The notes below the pieces were generated by a model that worked only from the letters and a program-made list of their open reading frames with translations, was not told the origin of the DNA and did not search any database. DNA of 64,000 nt from Scedosporium boydii (taxonomy: Eukaryota; Ascomycota; Sordariomycetes; Microascales; Microascaceae), in contig NJFT01000093.1 of the NCBI GenBank assembly GCA_002221725.1, forward strand, positions 1-64,000, given 5' to 3'. This document shows positions 22,555 through 30,681 of the stretch, piece after piece (position 1 is the stretch's first letter; every line of letters begins with the position of its first letter). The translations under genes were made by a program, and so were the position numbers.

Positions 22555-25500
22555 TTAAGACGCCGAATTTACCACCGGCCCAGAAAACCTCATCTTCTCC
22601 AAAACCCTTGAAGCCCTCTTCATAATCATCCGACTCTGATACTGTGACGCAGAAGGAGAAGAAGCCATGCCACCATTATCCACAGGTGAGCCATCGCTCC
22701 GCGTTCTCCCCATGCCAGGCCCAACCGGGGAATACACCGAAGACCCGAGCGGGCTAATAACATCGCCGCTTTCCCCCTCCATCGGCCGCCGTACCACACC
22801 GTAGCTTCCAAAAGTAGTAACTTCCCTATCCTCGCTGATAGGCGACACGAGCACGCTGGGCCCAGTCGCAACCGATTTCACGGAAGAATACACGCTGCTC
22901 TGCGCCGAGGCTGTAGATGCCGTATGCGAAAGCGACGAGGAGCGCTGGTGATGGTGCTCTCGTGCAGACAGACGCCTGATCCCGCGAAGCAAAGAAGTAG
23001 TCGTAGAATTCCGAAGCGAGCGCTGCGGATCTCGAATCTTGCGCGCCAGCAGCTCGAGCTGTTTCTGCTTCGACGGGTTATCGATGACTTCATCCATGGA
23101 GATAGAAAGGCCATCGACGTCGACCGAGAGGTGAAGACCCGCGATGTCCGACGTGAGCCGTGTGGCGAGTAGGTGCGCGGGCATGAGGCTGCCCCAGAGG
23201 TCGTAGAACGACGCAGTCTGGAGGTGTGGCTCGGGCACGCCGTGCGCAACCGGGTCGAGGAGGTCCGTCCAAGCCGTTGAGATAATTCGCTGGAGATCCC
23301 TTAGGTCCGTGGCGGGGAGGAGATGGCTCTGCGGCGTGGCGGGCGGGTCGAAGTCGACGTGCGGGAGAGGAATCTGTCGCACAGCATGGCAGAGATCGAT
23401 TCCCGAGGTAACCAGCGGTTCGGACATGGACACGGGTGTAGTGAGAGACTCAATGGCGGAGACGAGCATGGCCATCGCTAGCTCCGCAAAGGTAACGGGC
23501 ACGCGGTTCTCGCAGAATGTGATGTTGATGGCCATATCTGCCTTGTCTGCGCCGGCGCCGGACTGTACCGACGAGACGAACAGATCATGAAGGTCCTTGT
23601 ACTGCGATTCGACGATGGAGACGTTGCATGTGGCGCCTCCGATATTGAATGTCTGTGAATCGCCGCCAAGGCCAAAGCCATCGCGGTGTCGGCGGTGCTG
23701 CACCACGGTGCTAAACCGGCTCCAATAAGGCCAGTTTGTGTTCGTGCACTTCTCGACGAGCTCGTACATGCCCAAATTTTCAAAGGGAATCGCCGCCAGC
23801 CGCTGCTCATGTAGACACCTAAGGATCTCGAGAGGCGTAGAAGGCGCGTCGGGGAACCGCACGCGCACGGGAATAATGTTCGTCAACGGGCCAAAGACGC
23901 CCGCGACGCCGCTGGCGCAAGGTACGCGGACGTGTCGGCCGTCAATCACCTCGCCGAAGGTGACGTCCGAGGTCCCCGCGAGTGTGGCGAGTACAATTGC
24001 CCAAGCTCCCTTGAGGACCGTATCGAAGGTGATGCCGAGTTCCGAGATGGTCGCCATGGGGACGCTGACGGACTTTGACAGCGTGCGGGGAGTCGTGGAA
24101 GGTTTCTGGGGCTTGACGTTGGCGATCACTTGGGTGATAGTCGCCCCCTGCAGGAGACCCCTCCAGTGGTCAAGTGCAGCCAGGGAGTTTGTGGCCTTGG
24201 CGCAACGTGCGAAATCAGCAAAGGAAGGGCGCTGGAGAGGCATGCTCTGTGAAGCACCAGAGTAGATGCGCTTGAGATCCTGGAGAAGAAGCGGCAGCGA
24301 GGTGTCGTCGTACTGGGCCGTGGACAGTCTCAGGAGTAGAACAGACTGCTTGCCAGCATCGATGAAAGTGAACGCTGTAATGGGGACCGAGGGCGAAATG
24401 GGCTGCTGGGTTTCGTCCTTTTTGACAATCTTTTCAATAACAGCCGAGACTCTCCAGGTAGGGCAATGCACCCTAGTAAGAGGTAGAGGTTGCGCCCCGT
24501 CCTTCAGGATAACCTGGTAAACCCTACGATCATGCGTAACAAACGCAGTCCTCAGGATCGGATGAACCTTGACGAGCTCGCTGCAAGCCAACTCAATCTT
24601 CTTATAATCGACAAACCCCGTAAAGTTGAGCACGATATGATTGATGCCAGCGCGAGAACCGCGAAGAGCCGATTCGAGACCACGAATCTGGGTGGAAGTC
24701 GTCGGTGCGATATCGGCAATCCATGCCTCCTCGATGCCCACCGTGGGTGCAACCGTCGACTTGACATGTCGGATAGCGGCCAAAGCCTCGGGCGACATCG
24801 TCAGAACCGAAGGCTGGCTCTCAGGCGGCCCAATCCGAGAAACCCGCTCCTCAGAGAGCGTGATGGACTGACACAGATCCGTTAGCGACAGATTATTCTT
24901 CAAGACGTCGCAGAGGCGGATAACAAGTCCCTCCTTGCGGCAAGTAACGACGAGCTTCGCGACGAGATGCACATCTCCTCCGAGCCTGACGAAACTCTGC
25001 GTGCCGGAGATACTCTTGGGATCGACTTCAAGCAGCTGCGCCCAGATGGACCTCATGCGCTCCTCAACCTGGGTCAAGGGCAGAGGCTTAATCTGAGGCG
25101 TCTTGATCCCCTCCGGATGAAAGGCACTAGCAAGCCCGATAAGCTCCGCCTCGCTAAGCGCGCTCGCCATCTTTTGAAGCTTGCGGCGGTGAATCTTGAG
25201 AGAAGGCGTCATCGGGAAAGAGCGGATGGGAACAACAGCCCGCGGCATCATGTACGAAGGAAGATTGGTGTTCATGTACGACTCGATAAGCCTCTTGGCC
25301 ATGAATGCGCGCTCCCTGGTCATGGAAGAAAGCATATTTAGCTCGTCCACTCCGCTAAAGTGCTCGCGGAGCTCGACAAAGGCCGTCAGGACGTGGCAGG
25401 AATCTTTGGTCAAAACGGTGTCTACGAGGACTTCAACATCGATGCCGAGGCAGCGCCGAAGATGTTGCTCAACGGCAGGCACGGGAATGACGTTTCCACC

Positions 25501-28500
25501 GAGGGAAAGATCATCTCGACGGTTCGTGATGAGCTCCATCGTACCATCGTTCATGTACCGAACACGGTGGCCAGTCTTGAAGAAGCGGGCCTTGAATTGT
25601 CCGTCGTCATCATCGCTGCGGACCTGCTGCTGTGCCTTCAAGGTCGCGAGGGGGGTGTAGCCCTTCATCAGCTTGTAAGCGAGGGTAGGGCTCTCAACGA
25701 CGAGTTCCCCGACAGCGCCAATAGGCATTAGGTGTCTGTGGTCCTCAGGGTTGACGATCCAGAATTTGCCAATAAACGGAGGAGCAATGCGCGAGAGGTG
25801 TTCGGCCGTCGCTGCCTCGATGACAGAGATACCCAAGGGACAAATATCCGAGGTTCCGTACGAGAGAATGACCTTGGCGTGCTTGGACCATCGGTTGAAA
25901 GTATCTTCGTCAAGATGTCTGGTGCGGAAACAAATTGTCTGAACCGTGGGAATTTCCACGGGCCTAAGTCGACGGGCGAGGACCGGGGTGATGTACGTCC
26001 AATCGGCCTCGAGTCTCCGGATAGCTCCGGCCAGGTCATGAACCCGCTCAGAATCCGAAGGCACGCAGACGCACCCGCCATGAACCAGCGTGGTAAAAAC
26101 CTCCGAGAGCGAGGTATCCGAGGCAAAGGAAGAGAGCTGCAACACTCGACTCGAGGCGCTAATGCCAAGGGCCGGTCCCTGAGCGACGAAGGCGGTGCTT
26201 AGGGCCTCATGAGTGAAAAAGATACCCCTCGCCTCCTTGGATCTGCTGGGTGAAGGAGAGAGGAAGAGCAGGCAGGCCGGATCACCCATGTTGGGCCTGG
26301 GGCACTCCTTTTTATCCAGAAGCGAAGTGGAGAAGAGAGAATCATTGACGACGACAAGATTCTCAACCAAGGACCCCAAGCGATTCTCACCCATATTCGT
26401 AGAGAGGACAATCTTAGCGGCAATTTGCTTGACAACCTTGTAGGCGAATGAGTCGTCATCGTCAGTCAAGGGAACGAAGCAGCCACCAGCCTTGAGAACA
26501 GCAAGAATCGCAACAGTTGACCATCGGGTCTTGCCGAGAATGATAGGCACAGGCATACCGGGCTCGACGCCAAGTTCAACAAGATGTTGCGCAAGGCGCG
26601 TGACAAGCTTCGACATCTGCCTATAGCAGAGCTGGCCGTCCCATGCAGCGAGGGCGAGCGAGTCGGGGGCATTATCGGCGATAGTCTCTACCATTTCATG
26701 GACCGTCTTCTCCGGCGGTGAGGTCTTGCCTCCGTCAACTGCAGCTGTGATGGCAGCGGGCAGTTGACTCATGTCGCGGTCGCTAAAGAGATCAACGCCA
26801 CCGACTGAGCCGTTTGGGGAATTGAGAACAGCCTTGATGGCACAACCGAAGGCATTGGCGACGCCTTCACCTTGCACGTTGGTGAGAATACGGTGGCTAA
26901 GGGTGGTCTCGAGGTAGCCGTTGTGAACCATTACGCAGGCCGAAATATCGTCGTCAAGCGTATTGTAATACATATTGCAGTCGAGCTGGATGTGAGTGCG
27001 GGCATTGTTAAACTTGCTCTTCAGACCCTTTGGCTCGTCCAAGAACGAGAGAGAAGTGTTGTAGAGGTGCTGCTGGCCCTTAAGACCAAGAGCGTGTTCG
27101 ATTTCAGAGATGGAAGTGAATTGGTGGGGTAGACATTGCAAAAGATACTCCTCCGTAGCTTGGATGACAGAGTCAAGTGATTTATGCGTCGAAAGGTCCA
27201 TTGCGCAGGCAACTGTAGTTTCGAACCCGCCGACAGCATCGGCAATACCAGCCGCATCCAGTGCATCACGTCCGGAGTGTCTGTACCCGAAGCACACCTT
27301 TTTCGATCCGGTATAAGCCCTGAGAACAAGACCCCAGGCAACACGAAGAATGGTGGCTCTCTTGACCCCAGCCGCATTGCAGAAGTTGTCGAGGTCCGTC
27401 ACCGAGATATCAAACTTGAAGGTCGTTGTCTGTGGCTTTCCCTCAGTGTTATTCCCAGACAATAGGGTCGGGAATGAGCAAGGCTTAAATCCACGGAGCT
27501 GGGCAGTCCAGAACTCGAGATTGTTATTTTCAGAGTTAGCCGCCCTGACGGACTGAACATATTGCGCGTAGGAAAGCTCGAGGTTCCTAGGAGAAACCTT
27601 GTTGCACAGGTAAGCACGCTTCAGATCAGCAGCAACCTTCTCAATGCTGAGAGCATCGCAGATAGCCTGGCTAATCTCAAGCTTCAAGACAGTCACCGTG
27701 CCACCCTCGGCTTTGCAGACCGAAAGACGATGGAGAGGATCCGCCTTGTCAGCCCTCATAGGAGGCAGAGTGTTAAGAGCAAGGACAGCACCATCTTTGA
27801 GCCCAGCCTCAATGAAGAGCATTTCAGGAGAGCATTTCCTCAAAACAACGGCGTCAAAGAGCCCATCTTCGGAGATGCTCTCAATAAAGGCCGTCCGGAG
27901 GGCAGGATACTTGGCAACAGTCTGCTGCCAGGCCGTGCAGATTCTCGAGGAGTCGACACGCTTCCCTTGCCCTATAGAGAGCTCGAATACCACATGAAGA
28001 TGGCAGCTATTTGGGGACTGAGATTGAGCGATCAAAATCTCTTGTTGAATAGGGGTGGCAGGGAACACGTTCTCGATGTCTCTCGCACTCGCAATGTTGA
28101 GCGCCATGAGTCGATCGCTGTTCAGCTTAGCTAGGCCGTCGTATGTGGCATTGAGGAGAGGCACATCCGCCAAGGTGAGCTCCTGGGACCGATATCGAAG
28201 TCGCCCGATGGCCTCGAGGAGGAGATGCTCGTAGTTGGAAATCCAGGCCGAAATTCTATCCTGATATCTCGACCCCTTGTTATAGAGGAATTTGACTTTG
28301 GCGATGCCCTGGTCGACCATAGTCGATACCTCAAAAAGAGCGATGCGCCCGACGTTCGGTCCGATATCAGACGCTGTTGAGTCGACGACGCGACCAGGAA
28401 TAGGGAGCTGCTCAAGGATACCATTCTCAGCCTCGAGTTGTTGAAGAGATCCACCATAAGTAAACATGATCTCGAAAGGCCAATCCTGTGCATGGAACGT

Positions 28501-30681
28501 GTTCGCATTGGGGCCAAGGAAACGAGAGGTAAAATATGCCCAGCCGCGGCGGGGAATGGACCGGCGCGTATCCTTCATGCGGCGAAGGACATTGACGAGA
28601 TCTTCGCCACCGTCAGTCTCCAGCCAGAGAGGGCAGAGCGTCGTAAACCAGCCGATGGTCTCAGCGATGTCAAGGTCGCTGGTCCACGGCTCTCTTCCGT
28701 GTTCTTGGTTCCATATAACCGGAGGTCGTCTTTCGGGGAAAGTCTGACAGAAGGAGAGCAGGAGGGTGGCGAGGTAGATATCAGTGTAGTCGGTTCGGAA
28801 CGCTTGGTTGCAGGTTGTTTGTAGGATCGCGGTCAATTCGGGAGCCAAAGTGAAGCTCGCCTCGGCAGTATCGCCGTATGTATTCCTTGTAGCGTCGAGG
28901 CCCCAGAAGGCAAAGTCGCCAGTGGTGATATTGAATCCCATCGGAGCGTCGTATTCGGGTTTCTGAATCTCGAGCCACTGTAGCTCGTTCCACTTTTGGA
29001 ATGGCATAGACCTCTCCGAGTAGAGGCTGCCATTCTGAAGCAGCTCATTAATATCGTGAATGATGACCCTCCAGGAAATTAAATCAATGACGAGATGATG
29101 GGCGACAACGTAGAGCATCTGCTGGCCATCAACAGTACTGATGTATTCCGCGGCAAACACAGGACCAGCTTCGATGTCGATAAAGGATTGCGCTTGGCGG
29201 ATCACGTCGAGAACATCATCGTTTGTGCTAACCGTATGATGTCCGAATCGGTAGGAATCGGGGATGTTGGTGAGAATCCTCTGCATCCATGTGCCATCAT
29301 CGACTCGGCTATACCGTGCTCTGAGCATGGAATGATGACCGACAACAGCTTCCATGGCGGCGTGCACGTCCTCGAGCGTCACCGGTTGTTTGACCTTGAG
29401 GAGCATGCTCTGGTTGAAACGGTAATTCCAGCAGTCCGCCATCCTCGCGTGATAGTTGCCACCCACTGGCGTCCTGAAGTAGAGCTGTTGCATGGGGGAG
29501 AGTCTGAAAAGCTCTGCGCCCTCCTCCACCTCGTCGGCCCATCGGTTGGTCACCCCTCCAGCATGCGACGACGCAAGGAAGGCCAGGTGCGCGATCGAAT
29601 CGCTCTGGACGGCGTCATCGGCGGTAAGGGAAAGGCCATTTGCCTTGCAGGAGGCAACTAGTTGAAGCGCAGAGAACTCGTCGCCGCCAAGTTCGCCAAA
29701 GGAGAAGTTCATACCGACGCGGTCGGCGGGGATCCTTAGAGCGCGGCTGACAGCCCTCTGCAGCGTTCTCTCGATATCGGTCGCCGGCTCTTGCGGAATG
29801 ACCTGAGTTTCGATGTTGATAATCTGCTGGTGCATCTCCTCGTTGATATTTTGGACCCAAGTCTGCAGCCGTCTCTTGTCGGGGTCGCCATTGCAGTCAC
29901 TAAGGGGCATCTGTTCCAGTACGACCCAGGCGTCTGGGATGGCGGAAATCGCAGTCGAGTTCTGTAAAAGCATACGCAGAGCAGCGATTTGGGAGCCGAC
30001 TTGTTGGTCTTGTTCTTGACAGTATTGGGGTATAAGCTCGATCTCGCAGTCGTAGGCGCCCTCGTCGGACCTGCTTATGCCAGAGAGGATAAGAAAGGCG
30101 ACGATCTTCCCGTCGAAATAGCCTGCCTTTGGCCGGATCACAGCGGCGAGAGGTATCTGAGATGTCGAGGTTAGGAGCTCTTCCGTTACGACAATCTCGG
30201 GGTCTACGCGCATCATGACTCTGCTAGCTGTTCGTGAGGGAGATGGTGGTGGAGATGGCGTATATGTCGACTCGGCAGAATCCATACTCTTCCTAGGCTC
30301 GGTAAATGTATCTGACATTCCACTACTACTCACGTCGTCGTCGGATCCCCTCGACGATGACCGCTTTGGCAGCTCTAGGTTAATGGTGTTGGTAGGGACT
30401 GGGCGGATACATGTTTGCAGTTCGGCGATGGTTTTGCACTTTAGAATGTCGTCCTCGGTCAATGACAGATTGGCCTTGCAGAATGACTCTGATAATAATG
30501 ACGCGGTTGCATTGGTTCCGCCGAGGTCTGTGAAGGAGTCGTATAGTTGAATTTCGCTTCTAGGAATGTTCAATATCTTGGAAATGGCGGCTACTAGTTT
30601 ATCGCCCAATGGTTCCTCGGCCGGGGTCTCCATGGTGGTATCTATACGTGGCAGGCTTAGTCTCCTGATATCTGTCGCCAT
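22555..30681 (-). CDS. NRPS-like giant protein with degenerate catalytic motifs (pseudo-synthetase)
   Basis: One uninterrupted exon; 2,708 residues from the ATG at 30681 (an in-frame ATG at 30744 would add 21). Domain order (residues from 30681): carrier-like 1 (30-90); C-terminal scrap of an adenylation domain (160-275, ending MPLSDCNGDPDKRRLQ); carrier 2 (305-370); epimerisation-type domain (390-830); condensation (870-1280); adenylation (1320-1850); carrier 3 (1870-1940); condensation (1985-2410); carrier-like 4 (2460-2550); Ser-rich tail. The epimerase keeps HHLVIDLISWR and EHGRE. Carriers 1-3 read LGGTNA, LGGDEF and LGGDVH, lacking the Ser that takes phosphopantetheine. Both C domains lack the His of HHxxxDG (SQAICDA, STAQYDD). 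A-domain motifs A3, A5, A7 (TGH for TGD) and A8 are eroded. The order resembles the start of fungal NPS4/Pes1-type synthetases. It probably makes no peptide by itself. Confidence 0.85.
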   Translation of the reverse strand: MATDIRRLSLPRIDTTMETPAEEPLGDKLVAAISKILNIPRSEIQLYDSFTDLGGTNATASLLSESFCKANLSLTEDDILKCKTIAELQTCIRPVPTNTINLELPKRSSSRGSDDDVSSSGMSDTFTEPRKSMDSAESTYTPSPPPSPSRTASRVMMRVDPEIVVTEELLTSTSQIPLAAVIRPKAGYFDGKIVAFLILSGISRSDEGAYDCEIELIPQYCQEQDQQVGSQIAALRMLLQNSTAISAIPDAWVVLEQMPLSDCNGDPDKRRLQTWVQNINEEMHQQIINIETQVIPQEPATDIERTLQRAVSRALRIPADRVGMNFSFGELGGDEFSALQLVASCKANGLSLTADDAVQSDSIAHLAFLASSHAGGVTNRWADEVEEGAELFRLSPMQQLYFRTPVGGNYHARMADCWNYRFNQSMLLKVKQPVTLEDVHAAMEAVVGHHSMLRARYSRVDDGTWMQRILTNIPDSYRFGHHTVSTNDDVLDVIRQAQSFIDIEAGPVFAAEYISTVDGQQMLYVVAHHLVIDLISWRVIIHDINELLQNGSLYSERSMPFQKWNELQWLEIQKPEYDAPMGFNITTGDFAFWGLDATRNTYGDTAEASFTLAPELTAILQTTCNQAFRTDYTDIYLATLLLSFCQTFPERRPPVIWNQEHGREPWTSDLDIAETIGWFTTLCPLWLETDGGEDLVNVLRRMKDTRRSIPRRGWAYFTSRFLGPNANTFHAQDWPFEIMFTYGGSLQQLEAENGILEQLPIPGRVVDSTASDIGPNVGRIALFEVSTMVDQGIAKVKFLYNKGSRYQDRISAWISNYEHLLLEAIGRLRYRSQELTLADVPLLNATYDGLAKLNSDRLMALNIASARDIENVFPATPIQQEILIAQSQSPNSCHLHVVFELSIGQGKRVDSSRICTAWQQTVAKYPALRTAFIESISEDGLFDAVVLRKCSPEMLFIEAGLKDGAVLALNTLPPMRADKADPLHRLSVCKAEGGTVTVLKLEISQAICDALSIEKVAADLKRAYLCNKVSPRNLELSYAQYVQSVRAANSENNNLEFWTAQLRGFKPCSFPTLLSGNNTEGKPQTTTFKFDISVTDLDNFCNAAGVKRATILRVAWGLVLRAYTGSKKVCFGYRHSGRDALDAAGIADAVGGFETTVACAMDLSTHKSLDSVIQATEEYLLQCLPHQFTSISEIEHALGLKGQQHLYNTSLSFLDEPKGLKSKFNNARTHIQLDCNMYYNTLDDDISACVMVHNGYLETTLSHRILTNVQGEGVANAFGCAIKAVLNSPNGSVGGVDLFSDRDMSQLPAAITAAVDGGKTSPPEKTVHEMVETIADNAPDSLALAAWDGQLCYRQMSKLVTRLAQHLVELGVEPGMPVPIILGKTRWSTVAILAVLKAGGCFVPLTDDDDSFAYKVVKQIAAKIVLSTNMGENRLGSLVENLVVVNDSLFSTSLLDKKECPRPNMGDPACLLFLSPSPSRSKEARGIFFTHEALSTAFVAQGPALGISASSRVLQLSSFASDTSLSEVFTTLVHGGCVCVPSDSERVHDLAGAIRRLEADWTYITPVLARRLRPVEIPTVQTICFRTRHLDEDTFNRWSKHAKVILSYGTSDICPLGISVIEAATAEHLSRIAPPFIGKFWIVNPEDHRHLMPIGAVGELVVESPTLAYKLMKGYTPLATLKAQQQVRSDDDDGQFKARFFKTGHRVRYMNDGTMELITNRRDDLSLGGNVIPVPAVEQHLRRCLGIDVEVLVDTVLTKDSCHVLTAFVELREHFSGVDELNMLSSMTRERAFMAKRLIESYMNTNLPSYMMPRAVVPIRSFPMTPSLKIHRRKLQKMASALSEAELIGLASAFHPEGIKTPQIKPLPLTQVEERMRSIWAQLLEVDPKSISGTQSFVRLGGDVHLVAKLVVTCRKEGLVIRLCDVLKNNLSLTDLCQSITLSEERVSRIGPPESQPSVLTMSPEALAAIRHVKSTVAPTVGIEEAWIADIAPTTSTQIRGLESALRGSRAGINHIVLNFTGFVDYKKIELACSELVKVHPILRTAFVTHDRRVYQVILKDGAQPLPLTRVHCPTWRVSAVIEKIVKKDETQQPISPSVPITAFTFIDAGKQSVLLLRLSTAQYDDTSLPLLLQDLKRIYSGASQSMPLQRPSFADFARCAKATNSLAALDHWRGLLQGATITQVIANVKPQKPSTTPRTLSKSVSVPMATISELGITFDTVLKGAWAIVLATLAGTSDVTFGEVIDGRHVRVPCASGVAGVFGPLTNIIPVRVRFPDAPSTPLEILRCLHEQRLAAIPFENLGMYELVEKCTNTNWPYWSRFSTVVQHRRHRDGFGLGGDSQTFNIGGATCNVSIVESQYKDLHDLFVSSVQSGAGADKADMAINITFCENRVPVTFAELAMAMLVSAIESLTTPVSMSEPLVTSGIDLCHAVRQIPLPHVDFDPPATPQSHLLPATDLRDLQRIISTAWTDLLDPVAHGVPEPHLQTASFYDLWGSLMPAHLLATRLTSDIAGLHLSVDVDGLSISMDEVIDNPSKQKQLELLARKIRDPQRSLRNSTTTSLLRGIRRLSAREHHHQRSSSLSHTASTASAQSSVYSSVKSVATGPSVLVSPISEDREVTTFGSYGVVRRPMEGESGDVISPLGSSVYSPVGPGMGRTRSDGSPVDNGGMASSPSASQYQSRMIMKRASRVLEKMRFSGPVVNSAS

